Under the pieces are notes generated by a model. The model had not been told where the DNA came from. It did not search any database and worked only from the letters and a program-made list of their open reading frames with translations. Source: an uncultured Roseburia sp. (GTDB lineage: Bacteria > Bacillota > Clostridia > Lachnospirales > Lachnospiraceae). From it: a stretch of DNA of 49,816 nucleotides. This document shows positions 8,315 through 17,858 of the stretch, piece after piece (positions within the stretch are counted from its first letter, which is position 1; every line of letters starts with the position of its first letter). The DNA lies in assembly GCA_947652855.1 (NCBI GenBank), contig CANTEO010000012.1, positions 1-49,816 of the forward strand. Reading direction: 5' to 3'. A program made the translations under genes and the position numbers.

Positions 8315-9433
8315 TTAAATCTCAATCAGCTCATACTGATCTGTGCCAAGCCCAATCTTTACGCTGTGGGCAATGCAGCTTTCCCATTCTGTGTCCGGGT
8401 GCGTCATGTGAAAGTGATCCGCATGATCACAGCCGGAATGCGCCTTGACTTGCTCTGCCAGGACGCTCCCCGCAATGACAGGCTGACGGTTGCAGGCGTC
8501 GGCGCATGCCACGTCCAGCGCGACCGGGTCAAACGACGCAAACATCCCCACGTCCGGGATGATCGGAATGTCATTTTCCGCATGGCAGTCGCAGTTTGGC
8601 GACACGTCGCAGACCAGCGCGATATGGAAGCACGGCCTGCCTTGGCAGATGGCCTTCGTGTATTCCGCCATTTTACAGTTCAGGCGGTAATTGGACGCGT
8701 CAAACGTCGCCTCAATCGCATCTTTGGGGCATACGCCGATGCAGCGCCCGCAGCCGACGCATTTGTCATGGTCGATGGAGGCTTTCTTTTCCGAAACGGC
8801 GACCGCGGAGTGGGCGCAGACCTTTGTGCAGCATCCACAGCCAATGCATTTGTCTGGCGCGACGGTCGGCTTTCCGTCGCTGTGCATCTCCATCTTCCCG
8901 GCGCGGGAGCCGCCGCCCATACCGATATTCTTAATCGCGCCGCCAAAGCTTGTCGCCTCATGCCCCTTAAAATGCGTAAGCGAGATCAAGATATCCGCGT
9001 CCATCAGCGCCCTGCCGACCTTCGCCTCCGTCACAAATTCGCCGTCAATTGGCACAAGCGCCTCATCCGTTCCCTTCAGGCCATCGGCAATGAGAACCTG
9101 ACAGCCTGTCGTCATCGGGGAAAAGCCGTTGGCATAGGCCGTGTCCAGGTGATCCAGCGCGTTTTTCCGGCTCCCCACATAAAGCGTGTTGCAGTCTGTC
9201 AAAAACGGCTTGCCGCCGGCCTCCTTCACCACATCCGCAACGACCTTCGCATAGTTGGGCCGCAAAAACGCCAGGTTCCCATATTCCCCAAAGTGAATCT
9301 TAATCGCCGCATACTTATCTTCAAAGTCAATTTCCGTCATTCCCGCCTTAAGCAAAAGCCGGCGCAGCTTCTGTAACAGATTTTCCGTAAAGCTTGTTTT
9401 AAACGTCGTAAAATATACTTTCGATTTTTCCAT
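8315..9433 (-). CDS. DUF362 protein with two [4Fe-4S] ferredoxin motifs
   Basis: 372 residues. An N-terminal DUF362 domain (KIHFGEYGN, THFKGHEATSFGGAIKN, GMGGGSRAGK) encloses a bacterial ferredoxin insert with two Cys motifs, CIGCGCCTKVC and CVGCGRCIGVCP, each able to hold a [4Fe-4S] cluster. More Cys follow (CQGRPC, PNCDCH). DUF362 proteins are widespread anaerobe iron-sulfur proteins of unsettled function; position immediately before hydE (16-base gap) suggests an electron-supply or cluster-transfer role in hydrogenase maturation, which is inference. Start ATG at 9433 has AGGAGG about 10 bases upstream. It follows the giant surface protein by only 27 bases, without a visible terminator. Confidence 0.88.
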   Translation of the reverse strand: MEKSKVYFTTFKTSFTENLLQKLRRLLLKAGMTEIDFEDKYAAIKIHFGEYGNLAFLRPNYAKVVADVVKEAGGKPFLTDCNTLYVGSRKNALDHLDTAYANGFSPMTTGCQVLIADGLKGTDEALVPIDGEFVTEAKVGRALMDADILISLTHFKGHEATSFGGAIKNIGMGGGSRAGKMEMHSDGKPTVAPDKCIGCGCCTKVCAHSAVAVSEKKASIDHDKCVGCGRCIGVCPKDAIEATFDASNYRLNCKMAEYTKAICQGRPCFHIALVCDVSPNCDCHAENDIPIIPDVGMFASFDPVALDVACADACNRQPVIAGSVLAEQVKAHSGCDHADHFHMTHPDTEWESCIAHSVKIGLGTDQYELIEI

Positions 9434-9460
9434 GATTAGTCTGCCTCCTTTTTTATCTAA

Positions 9461-12400
9461 TTATGTCTCTTTCTGTTCCACAGCCTCTCTTACCCCAAAG
9501 CTATAATAGAATAGCAGCAGGCCAAAGATTGCCGCAATTGCGGCCGGCCGTCGCAGCCTTCCCCCTTCTTTCGTCCAGCGAAGCAGGGCGGCAAGCCGCC
9601 GCTTCATCTCTTCCCTCGTCATTTCATAGCCGCTTGCAAAATAGAGCATGAAATACAGCAGCGCCGCTGCCATCGCAATGGAAACCCATAGCCGCATCCT
9701 TGCCTCCTCCCCTGTTTTTGGCTCCGTCGGAGTAACCAGAGGGGCGCCTGTCGGCTCCGGCGCATTTGGCGCGGCAGGATCCGGCTTCGATTTTTTCTTC
9801 TTTTTCTTCTGAATGCGGATCTGCACAAGCTCCTCACTTCTGTTTCCCGCGTTGTCCACAGCAATGACGGCAACCTCATGCGTCCCTGCCCCGGAAAGAT
9901 CCACGGAAAACGCATGGAATGTAATCATGCCTTCCTTAAAATCTGCGTCGGGCGCATTCCTTTCCTTTCCGCCGTCCACACGATAAGAAACGCTCGCCAA
10001 GCCCCCGGAAATGCCGCTGCCCACATCATCCCGGACAGAAACGTCAATCGTGACGTCCCCCGTAAACCAATCCAGCAAATCCCCGTCTTCCGTTGAGAAA
10101 TCAATTTCCGGCGCGTTGTCCTCCACAATGACGCCGCCTTCCTCCGCAGTCAGGCTCTTCCTGACGGAGACATTGCCCGCATTGTCCTCACAGAATAAAA
10201 CAATCTTGCCTGTAAAATCGGCATCTATGGCAAATTTCGCCACCGCGCCGCGTTCCTGCAGCGTAAGAGCCGCCGTCTTGGCCTCCGATTCCGCTTGATC
10301 CGGCCCATCCATAGACACAGGCGCCGCTTTCGCCCCTGTCTGCAAATCCGAAAGCAGAAGATAAGACGCCTGTTTTACGCCGCTGCCTTCCTCCACAATC
10401 GGCACGGAGACGATCAGGCTCTTTTTGCGCACAATCCACTGGAAGATGTTTTTATACCCTTCATTGAAGGACGCCGCCCCAAGCGTCGGGGCGATATCAT
10501 CTACCCAATGCGCGTACAGCGTTGTTATTTTCTGATCCGTGTTCCGGTCTACAGACTGCTCAAAATCCCACTGGCTCCCTTCTGTCCCCTCTTCATCCAA
10601 ACGCCAGTCTACAAAGCTGTAGCCTGCCCGCTCCGGCGGAAGCGGCTTTTCCAAAAATCCCTCATAGCGCGCTTTCTGAGGCTCCGGCGGGGTAACGCCC
10701 GCGCCGTTAGAGTCAAACCGAACCTCATACACATCCCGGTCATAATACAAGCGAAGCGTAAGCAGCCCTTCTTCCGGCACGACGCCAAAGGCATCCCTGC
10801 CTTCATGCGAAAGGTTTTCCGAAAACCCTTCATATTCTTTCGCTTTCGCGGACACCTCATCCCCCGCGTTGCATGGAACTTCCTCCACAATTTCTTTCAC
10901 ATAGCCGTTCCCTTCCAAATTCTGAAAGTAATGCTCCACATGGTATGTCCTGGGCATCCCAATCAAAACCCTCTGGCTCGCTTCGCTCCTATTTCCCGCA
11001 TTGTCGGTTGCCGTGACAGATAAGATATGCTCTCCAGGCTCAGCGATCTTTACGGAAAATGTATGCGATTCTACGATTCCCTCCGCAAAAGACGCGTCAG
11101 AGACGGTTTTCTTCTCTCCGGCGTCCACCCTGTAAGCAATTTCTGCAATGCCGCCGGAAATCTGACCCTGGATCGCATCCCTCACAGACACGTCTACTGT
11201 CGCCTGCTCCAGAAACGCTTCATCGAAATCCCCTTCTTTTGCCAAAAAGGTAATTTCCGGCGCGTTATCCTCCACAATGACGCCGCCATTTTCCGCCGTG
11301 ACGGATTTTTCCAATGAAACATTCCCTGCGTTGTCCGTGCAGAAAACCCGGATCCTGCCCTTAAAGTCCTCCTCCAGGGTAATTTTTGCCACGGTCTCCC
11401 CATCTTGCGTTTCCACTTCTGCTTTCTTTGCGGCAGGCAGCCCTTCCCGCGACAGCGCATCCGGCGTCACGCTCTCTTCCCCTGCTTCTTCCATCAGCGT
11501 ATATTCAGCCGCTTTGACGCCGCTCCCTTCCTCTGTGACAGGAATCGTGACAATCAGGCTCTTTTTCCGAATGATCCAGTCCAGCACATTCCGGTAGCCC
11601 TCATTAAAAGAAACGTTCCCCCATACCGGGGCAATGTCATCCACCCACTTCGCATATAATTTCGCCTCTTTCGAATCCGACGTAATATTATGCTCCACGG
11701 TCGTCTCAAAATTCCATTCCTGGCCTTTGGCGCAGCCCTGATCCTTATACCAGCCCCAAAAGCTGTAGCCGCGCCATTTCGGGTCATTCACGAACAGGCC
11801 CCCTCCAAAGCGCACTGTCTGAGGCTCCGGCGGCGTGCCTGACGCGCCGTTTAAGTCAAATTCAATTTGATATAAATCCCGGTCATAATACAGCTTCAGC
11901 GTCAGGGAATGATCCGCAAGCACAGTCCCGGTGACCGTTCCATTCCGATTCCATGCAAACCCGTCATACCTTTTTGGCTTTGCCTCTACGGCCTCCCCTG
12001 CTATCCCTGGAAAGCGCTCCGCTTCATGCTTCACATAACCGTCCCCAGTCAGGTTCTGCCAGTAATGCTCCACCGTATACGTCGCGTCTCCGGCCTCCCA
12101 TACGGCATAGAGCGTCACGTCCTGCGAAAATGCAGCTTTGCCGCCGGCTTCATGCAGCTTTACCCGCTCCCCGGCCTGATCCTGCTCTTCCCATCCCATG
12201 AACTGATAGCCTGTGCGCCCAGGCCCGTCTGCAAGGGTGAACGTTGGATCCTCATAATCCATCTCTTCACGTGAAACGGCATGCCTCGTCCCCTTTTGCG
12301 CGATTGGGTTTGTGTCCCCGCCCTGCGCGTCGTACGTCACTGTGACGTCGCGCGTATACACGCCGTAAAAAACGGAATCCTCTGAAACCTCCGCCGTGCC

Positions 12401-14923
12401 ACCGGCTTCTACGCTCTTTTCATAGCCAGACGTTTGCGCCGTATAATACGCGGCCTTCCATCCGTCCACCGGCTCCATCTCAGGCGCGGCAATCCCTGCC
12501 ACGCCGTCCTTCACTTTCCCCATTTCTGTCTTTTTTTGAATGTTCTTAGCGTCTTCCCCGCCGGAATAGAATGTCCCGGAAAGATATCCCTCCTCGAAAA
12601 TAGCATACAGATCCACGTCATCTGTCATGGTGATTGTCTCCCCCGGCTGATACCTCTTGCCCGTTCCGTCTTTTTTGGTATCCCATCCCATAAATTTGCA
12701 GCCTTTTTTCGTCAAATCCCCCGCATCCAGCACAGTCGCCTTCTCTTCGGCCGCATATACTCTTTCATCCTTTACGCTCGTTCCAACGGCCCCGTTCTTA
12801 ATATACCTCACGACAAATTGATATGCGGGGTCATTTGTCGTGATTACCGCGCAGTTATGGCTTTCATTCAATTCAGCATACCACTCTTCCCCCGAATTTC
12901 CAACATCCACGAAAAAAATCTTCTTCATGTCCCTTTCATGCAGGAGAATATAGCCGCCGTACCCTTCCGCGATCTCATAGCCCTCTATGGCCTCTAAGTA
13001 CATCGTCACGGGATAGCTCAATGTATCGCTTATGTAAATCCTCCGCGGCACCCCATTTTGCTGATCCAGATAAATGCCGTCCGTGCCAGGCGCGCTGCCT
13101 CCGCATAGCTGCACGTCGCCGGAAAAAATCAGCTTTGTGTCCCCGGTGCCTTTTGCGGAATTCCAAATAGCCCCGCTCCCTTCAAACCCCTGGCATGAGC
13201 TTGTGTTTCCGGAAAAAACGCCGCCCTGAATGTCCGTCACGGTCGTTTTGTCCCCGCTATGGTAAATGCACCCGCCTTTTCCGGTTGATGAGTTGGAAAG
13301 GAACTCCCCGCCCAAGATCGTCACAGACGCATTCGAATTGGAGAGGAATCCCCCTCCGTCCTCCGTCCGCCCGGTCGTGCGGTTATTCCGATAGACGCCG
13401 CCCCGAATTGTCATTTCACCGCCCTGGATGCAGATTGCGCCGCCAAACTCTGATGAAGAGCAGTTTTCAATCGTAGGGCCGTTTAAGACTGCCGTGCCTT
13501 CCGGCACATAGAGGGCCGCCCCATATCCCACGCTTTTTACGCAATTAGAAATCCTGCACCCGCCCTCAAGCGTGATCGCGCCCTGCCGCAGCACATCTAT
13601 CATGGCATATTGGGTTGACACGCCGTTTCCATCCAGCGTCATGTCCTTTACCGTCAGGCTCGCGCCCACCCCAACCTCAATATTCGCGATCTCATTCCCC
13701 CTTAGGACCGTCCCGCCTCCTTCCATCACGACTGTCCCAAGAACCTCAACCTTTTCCTGAATCGTCAGGACAATGCCGGGCATCACCGCAAGCGTGACGT
13801 CCTGAAGCGTTTTTTTGTCCCATGCCGTATTCTCGCTAATGACAATGCGCTCCGTGGATTCCGCAGCCTCTTCCTCGCCAAGGCGCGCGGCTAAACGGCG
13901 TTTTTTCAAAGGAGACTTCCCCGTCAGCTCATCCGGCGCGCCCTTTACGGTCACAGTAATCTCAGGAAGCGAAACCCCTTCGCCTAACGCATAGCCCTCC
14001 GGCAAAATAGGGGCAAAGCGGTAGGCCCCTGCCTTCCCGCCGTCGTATGCAGGGACGCTCTCCCAGGCGACGCCGCCTATTACAAGCTCCTCGCCTTGCG
14101 GATTAACCGCATCCCCCTGCGCCCCCGGGGCGCCGTCGGCCGCTCCAAGCGCCGGCTTCTCCTGAAGGCGCACTTCCTTTAACGAAAGCTCCTTTGCAAG
14201 CGGCGCAAGATTTTTCTGAAGCGTCACAGTCGTCGTCTCCTCCACCAGCCCATCCTGCTCAAAAGCCTCTGCCGACGCATCATCGGCCGAACTGTCCCCC
14301 GCAGAAGGCGCCTCTGCCGGCGCGTCGCCGTCGCCTGGCGCAGAGGCAGGCGGAGTCTCCCCTTCCGGCAAGGATGGGTCAAATTCCGGCCCCGGCGTCT
14401 CCGTTCCCGGCTCTGTCGCTTCGGTTCCCGGAATTTCCGGCCCCGGCGTCTCTGTTCCTGGCCCCGGCGCTTCGGTTCCCGGCTCCGGCGTCTCTGTTCC
14501 TGGCTCCGTATCCTCTGGCTTTACGCCCGGAGGCTCGCTTCCCTCCGTTTCCGGCTCCGGCGCTTCGGTCTCCGGCGTCTCCGTGCCTAAGCCAGGATCA
14601 TCGCCTTCCGTTTCCGTGCTTTCCGAACCGCCGGCCGCGCCTTCCGTCCCCAATGGCTGACAGACAGCCACAAGCGTATCCGGGAGATTCAGCTCCTCAA
14701 GCGCCGTCCCCTCCTCCACGGCCTGCGACTTCACTTCCTGCGGCAATTCCGCAAACGCTACGATCACCCTTCCAGAAGCTGTCGCCGTCTGTGCGTCAAA
14801 TGCCCCATATACAAATAAATCATAGAATTTGCCTGGCAAAAGCGTAATGACAATGCAGGCGCAAAGCAGCGCCACCACCAGGCATCGCAAAAACAAGTCC
14901 TTTCTGAATTGCGGATCGCCCAT
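9461..14923 (-). CDS. Giant surface protein: beta-helix plus InlB-type repeats, anchored at both ends
   Basis: 1820 residues. A short cytosolic start is followed by one membrane segment (about 11-30). Residues about 95-215 are a Pro/Glu/Thr/Gly-rich spacer with many ETPEP/GTE-type repeats. A right-handed parallel beta-helix follows (about 365-620), with pectate-lyase-like features (GGGTVLRGN, DGGGFLSNSNASVTILGG). Then come Listeria-Bacteroides (Flg_new/InlB B) repeats with the GYxFxGW signature, and two long tandem units built as VEHY(W/F)QNL...LYYDRD...GYSF...DDIAPxxGxxSFNEGY...DNAPEI. The C-terminus has a KKKKKKS-rich linker and two hydrophobic segments (about 1755-1775 and 1790-1812). No LPXTG motif is seen. 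Likely an adhesin or cell-envelope protein; the ligand is unknown. Good ribosome site (GGAGGGGG) and a clear promoter upstream. Confidence 0.82.
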   Translation of the reverse strand: MGDPQFRKDLFLRCLVVALLCACIVITLLPGKFYDLFVYGAFDAQTATASGRVIVAFAELPQEVKSQAVEEGTALEELNLPDTLVAVCQPLGTEGAAGGSESTETEGDDPGLGTETPETEAPEPETEGSEPPGVKPEDTEPGTETPEPGTEAPGPGTETPGPEIPGTEATEPGTETPGPEFDPSLPEGETPPASAPGDGDAPAEAPSAGDSSADDASAEAFEQDGLVEETTTVTLQKNLAPLAKELSLKEVRLQEKPALGAADGAPGAQGDAVNPQGEELVIGGVAWESVPAYDGGKAGAYRFAPILPEGYALGEGVSLPEITVTVKGAPDELTGKSPLKKRRLAARLGEEEAAESTERIVISENTAWDKKTLQDVTLAVMPGIVLTIQEKVEVLGTVVMEGGGTVLRGNEIANIEVGVGASLTVKDMTLDGNGVSTQYAMIDVLRQGAITLEGGCRISNCVKSVGYGAALYVPEGTAVLNGPTIENCSSSEFGGAICIQGGEMTIRGGVYRNNRTTGRTEDGGGFLSNSNASVTILGGEFLSNSSTGKGGCIYHSGDKTTVTDIQGGVFSGNTSSCQGFEGSGAIWNSAKGTGDTKLIFSGDVQLCGGSAPGTDGIYLDQQNGVPRRIYISDTLSYPVTMYLEAIEGYEIAEGYGGYILLHERDMKKIFFVDVGNSGEEWYAELNESHNCAVITTNDPAYQFVVRYIKNGAVGTSVKDERVYAAEEKATVLDAGDLTKKGCKFMGWDTKKDGTGKRYQPGETITMTDDVDLYAIFEEGYLSGTFYSGGEDAKNIQKKTEMGKVKDGVAGIAAPEMEPVDGWKAAYYTAQTSGYEKSVEAGGTAEVSEDSVFYGVYTRDVTVTYDAQGGDTNPIAQKGTRHAVSREEMDYEDPTFTLADGPGRTGYQFMGWEEQDQAGERVKLHEAGGKAAFSQDVTLYAVWEAGDATYTVEHYWQNLTGDGYVKHEAERFPGIAGEAVEAKPKRYDGFAWNRNGTVTGTVLADHSLTLKLYYDRDLYQIEFDLNGASGTPPEPQTVRFGGGLFVNDPKWRGYSFWGWYKDQGCAKGQEWNFETTVEHNITSDSKEAKLYAKWVDDIAPVWGNVSFNEGYRNVLDWIIRKKSLIVTIPVTEEGSGVKAAEYTLMEEAGEESVTPDALSREGLPAAKKAEVETQDGETVAKITLEEDFKGRIRVFCTDNAGNVSLEKSVTAENGGVIVEDNAPEITFLAKEGDFDEAFLEQATVDVSVRDAIQGQISGGIAEIAYRVDAGEKKTVSDASFAEGIVESHTFSVKIAEPGEHILSVTATDNAGNRSEASQRVLIGMPRTYHVEHYFQNLEGNGYVKEIVEEVPCNAGDEVSAKAKEYEGFSENLSHEGRDAFGVVPEEGLLTLRLYYDRDVYEVRFDSNGAGVTPPEPQKARYEGFLEKPLPPERAGYSFVDWRLDEEGTEGSQWDFEQSVDRNTDQKITTLYAHWVDDIAPTLGAASFNEGYKNIFQWIVRKKSLIVSVPIVEEGSGVKQASYLLLSDLQTGAKAAPVSMDGPDQAESEAKTAALTLQERGAVAKFAIDADFTGKIVLFCEDNAGNVSVRKSLTAEEGGVIVEDNAPEIDFSTEDGDLLDWFTGDVTIDVSVRDDVGSGISGGLASVSYRVDGGKERNAPDADFKEGMITFHAFSVDLSGAGTHEVAVIAVDNAGNRSEELVQIRIQKKKKKKSKPDPAAPNAPEPTGAPLVTPTEPKTGEEARMRLWVSIAMAAALLYFMLYFASGYEMTREEMKRRLAALLRWTKEGGRLRRPAAIAAIFGLLLFYYSFGVREAVEQKET

Positions 14924-14959
14924 TTCACTTACCCCCTCCGTCCCTCTTCACCTAAAATA

Positions 14960-14989
14960 ATTATAACCTAAATCTGAAGCGCATTTCAA
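14960..14989 (-). promoter_or_regulatory. Sigma-A promoter of the surface protein/hyd unit
   Basis: Minus strand TTGAAA (14984-14989), 18-base spacer, perfect TATAAT (14960-14965), about 40 bases before the surface-protein start codon. It is the only strong promoter I see in front of the run of same-strand genes down to the two-component pair. Confidence 0.7.
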
Positions 14990-15173
14990 CCTAAACCAGC
15001 CCTTGTTTCTCAAATCGCATCAACTTTTGCCATGCAAGGAAGCGCGCGGCTGCCTAAATTGAAATCATTTCGATTTTTTAAAATAAATTGCAACAAAATA
15101 AAGAATAATCCACACTACTTTATATATGCCACTTGTCAACAGCTATCACAGTGATCAGCAAATGGGAGACGCT
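14990..15173. other. Divergent intergenic region before the sigma factor gene
   Basis: AT-rich spacer between the divergent surface-protein and sigma-factor genes. No convincing TTGACA/TATAAT pair faces the sigma gene; TTGCAAC at 15088 followed by CACACTA 17-18 bases later could be an autoregulated ECF-type promoter, but that is a weak reading. No small gene seen. Confidence 0.3.
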
Positions 15174-15692
15174 ATGAAACAAAATCTGCAGCAGATAAAA
15201 AAAGCGAAATCGGGGGACGCAGAGGCATTCGCCCTCCTTTATAGCGAAATTTACACTGATTTATACCGATTTGCGCTTTATGCCTTAAAAAACCGGGCCG
15301 ACGCGGAAGACGCGGTCAGCGAGACTGTCATGGACGCCTTTACGTCCATCCATAAGCTGCGGCGGGAAACTTCATTTCAGGCATGGATTTTTCAAATTCT
15401 GTCCACAAAATGCAAGCGGCGCTTTCAGGAGAAAAAGGAAATGGGCGAGGCGCTGCCCGAAGAGCTTACCGACAGCGGAAATTTAAGCGGGATCGCGGAG
15501 CACATGGATTTATGCAACTGCTTCTTTAAGCTAAAGGACGAAGAGCGCCTGATTATCAGCATGCATATTTTTGCCGGATACACCAGCCAGGAGATTGCAG
15601 CCTTGCTTCACCTAAACGCGAACACCGTGCGCTCAAAGGAAAGCCGCGCCTTAAAAAAGCTTTCCGAATGGCTCTCTGAACAGAAAGGATGA
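15174..15692 (+). CDS. ECF-type RNA polymerase sigma factor
   Basis: 172 residues. Region sigma-2 covers about residues 15-60 (LYSEIYTDLYRFALYALKN then ADAEDAVSETVMDAF, the core-binding and -10 melting helices); region sigma-4 covers about 110-165, a helix-turn-helix with GYTSQEIAALLHLNANTVRS. There is no sigma-1 or sigma-3, as in group 4 sigma factors. ATG 15174 follows GGGAG at five bases; two earlier in-frame starts (15126, 15162) lack such a site. The next gene starts eight bases downstream and encodes a membrane-anchored protein with a cytosolic N-terminus, the usual place for the cognate regulator. Confidence 0.9.
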   Translation: MKQNLQQIKKAKSGDAEAFALLYSEIYTDLYRFALYALKNRADAEDAVSETVMDAFTSIHKLRRETSFQAWIFQILSTKCKRRFQEKKEMGEALPEELTDSGNLSGIAEHMDLCNCFFKLKDEERLIISMHIFAGYTSQEIAALLHLNANTVRSKESRALKKLSEWLSEQKG

Positions 15693-15699
15693 TGACAGC

Positions 15700-17796
15700 A
15701 TGACAGAACAGGAACTGCTAAAACAAATCAGGGAGTCCGCGAATTCCCTCGAAATTCCGGATTCCCTCGCTCCAGAAGAGATTCGAAAAAAACTGCCTCA
15801 AAAAAAACAGAAAAGAAAATGGCGTCCTTTTCCGATGATGCGGGCCGCGTCAGCCATTTCCATCGCCCTCTTTTGCCTGATGCTCTCCGTTTTTGCAAGG
15901 CAGCCCGCTCCCCTTACGCCGGAATCTGATCCGGCGCCCGGCAAAGCCGCCGCACAATTTGCCGAAGCGGGGCTGCCCAAAGAATCCGAAGCGTCCACGC
16001 AAGGCACGCCGGAAGCGCAGGCCGAGTCAAAGCGGAATGCCGGAACGCTGTATACCGTGGCAAAAAGCTATGACGAGATCTATCAGGCCATAAAATCTTC
16101 CATGATTTCCGAAATAAGCGCTCATTCTGAAACCTACTATATCGACGGCGGCAGCGTCGCAGACGGGGCAAGGAAGGAATCTTCCAGCGATTCTTCCGCT
16201 GCGTCCGGACTTTCTGCGGAAAAGAAAGAATATTCCACGACGAACCTACAGACAGAAGGCGTGGATGAAAGCGACCTTGTCAAAACAGACGGCCAGTATA
16301 TTTATACCGTAGCCGGACACACAATCCAAATTACAAAAGTCGGGGACGGCGCCGTAAGCCATGCCGCCTCGATTGACCTCCCTCTGGATTCCTCAGACTC
16401 TGTTTTTGAGCTTTATGTAGATCAGGGAACGCTCCTGGCCCTGACGCAGCATTATGAAACGGAGATAGCGCAGCCTACGCAGGCGATAGAAGAGCCTACG
16501 CAGGTAATAGAAGAGCCAGCCGCAGATCTGACAGAATCCAACGAAGCGTCCCTCTCTTCGTCAAGCTGTGCAAAAACCGCCGAGATTCGCACTAATTGCT
16601 TCACTGCGCTTTACACCTATGACATTACGTCTCCCGAACAGCCAAGCTTACGAAAGACGACCACACAGGAAGGCTATTACCATACTTCGCGTAAAATCGG
16701 AGACGTCGTATATCTGTTTACGCAAAAAAACCTCGCACCTTATGCGGGCCTGGAGCGTGACGACGGAATCATCCCCCATATTGACGGTAAGCAAATTCCC
16801 CCCGACCATATTTATTTGCCGGAATCGGGTCAGAACGGCATGGTGATCTCCTCCATTGACGTAGCGCATGACAATCAGGTCATGGATCAGGTCATGATTG
16901 TCAACAATTACGCTGAAGTGTATATGGGGCCGGATGCGCTATATCTGTACCATCCAGACGAAACAGATGAATTGACGCAGATCGCCAAATTTGAAATCAA
17001 AAACAGCGCCATTAACGCCGTCGCGGCCGCATCTGTCCCTGGCTTTATTAAAGATCCATTCGCCATTCATGAATATGGCGGCGCGCTCCGCGTCCTTTCC
17101 ACCTCGTTTGACAGTAACGGCGAGTCAAGCAACGCCCTCCATCTGTTTGACTCCGGCTTACGCCTGACCGCCTCTTTAGACGGCATTGCGCGCGGCGAGG
17201 AGATTTACGCGGCAAGGTACTTTGGGGACACGGCATACTTCATCACCTACCGAAACACGGATCCGCTGTTTGCCGTGGATCTGTCAGACCCGTCCAACCC
17301 GCTTATGCTTGGACAGCTTGAAATTACGGGATTTTCGGAATACCTTCACTTTTGGGAAGAGGATAAGCTGCTTGGCATCGGCTATGAGACTGACCCGGAC
17401 ACGGGGGAGAGAAAAGGCTTAAAGCTTGTCATGTTTGACATTTCGGATCCCGCCCATCTACAAACGCTTGGCAGCCAGGCCCTGACGGGCTATTACTATG
17501 CGCCAGCGCTCTACAACTACAAATGCGTCCTGGCGGACGCCTCCAAAAACCTGATTGGATTTTCCGCAGACCGCGCCTTAGACACGGAAATGGCAAGCGA
17601 TTTTGTTCTATTTTCCTGGGAAAACGGAACGTTTGCGCAAAATCTAAAAGAACCGCTGCCTCAGGCAGGCGCCTCCGACGACGTGCGCAGCCTCTACATC
17701 GGAGATTACTTATATATCGTCACTCCTACGGAAATCACAAGCTATGGCATCGGGAATGGATTTCAGAAAGCCGGATCCTGCCCGATTGAGCAGTAA
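15700..17796 (+). CDS. Membrane-anchored beta-propeller protein, putative anti-sigma partner
   Basis: 698 residues. A 45-residue basic cytosolic N-terminus (ending KKQKRKW) is followed by a single membrane segment (about 48-66), then an extracytoplasmic region that fits the 'beta propeller domain' family of Clostridia (segments TEGVDESDLVKTDGQYIYT, GDVVYLFTQ, PFAIHEYGG). A low-complexity insert with tandem EEPTQ-type units occurs near residues 255-280. Coupling to the sigma gene (eight-base gap, ribosome site AAAGGA inside its end) suggests it holds or senses for that sigma factor, but the cytosolic segment shows no recognisable zinc anti-sigma motif, so this is inference from position. Confidence 0.8.
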   Translation: MTEQELLKQIRESANSLEIPDSLAPEEIRKKLPQKKQKRKWRPFPMMRAASAISIALFCLMLSVFARQPAPLTPESDPAPGKAAAQFAEAGLPKESEASTQGTPEAQAESKRNAGTLYTVAKSYDEIYQAIKSSMISEISAHSETYYIDGGSVADGARKESSSDSSAASGLSAEKKEYSTTNLQTEGVDESDLVKTDGQYIYTVAGHTIQITKVGDGAVSHAASIDLPLDSSDSVFELYVDQGTLLALTQHYETEIAQPTQAIEEPTQVIEEPAADLTESNEASLSSSSCAKTAEIRTNCFTALYTYDITSPEQPSLRKTTTQEGYYHTSRKIGDVVYLFTQKNLAPYAGLERDDGIIPHIDGKQIPPDHIYLPESGQNGMVISSIDVAHDNQVMDQVMIVNNYAEVYMGPDALYLYHPDETDELTQIAKFEIKNSAINAVAAASVPGFIKDPFAIHEYGGALRVLSTSFDSNGESSNALHLFDSGLRLTASLDGIARGEEIYAARYFGDTAYFITYRNTDPLFAVDLSDPSNPLMLGQLEITGFSEYLHFWEEDKLLGIGYETDPDTGERKGLKLVMFDISDPAHLQTLGSQALTGYYYAPALYNYKCVLADASKNLIGFSADRALDTEMASDFVLFSWENGTFAQNLKEPLPQAGASDDVRSLYIGDYLYIVTPTEITSYGIGNGFQKAGSCPIEQ

Positions 17797-17815
17797 GCTT
17801 CACCCTAAGCATAAA

Positions 17816-17844
17816 ATCAGCCTTCGGCTTCACCGAAGGCTGAT
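17816..17844. terminator. Bidirectional terminator between beta-propeller and amidase genes
   Basis: Perfect 12-bp stem (ATCAGCCTTCGG/CCGAAGGCTGAT) with a five-base loop between two convergent genes. The T-tract is short on both sides, better on the minus strand (GATTTTATG). Confidence 0.75.
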
Positions 17845-17858
17845 CCATGCATTTGCTT

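Noticed and set aside
8195..9376. Long plus-strand open frame of 393 codons
   Set aside because: It lies opposite hydE and the DUF362 gene, which have clear family motifs; its peptide is rich in Arg/His as expected of an antisense shadow in GC-rich coding DNA.
14190..14660. Tandem repeat DNA suggestive of a minisatellite
   Set aside because: The repeats are degenerate codons of the Pro/Glu/Thr-rich stalk of the surface protein and stay in frame.
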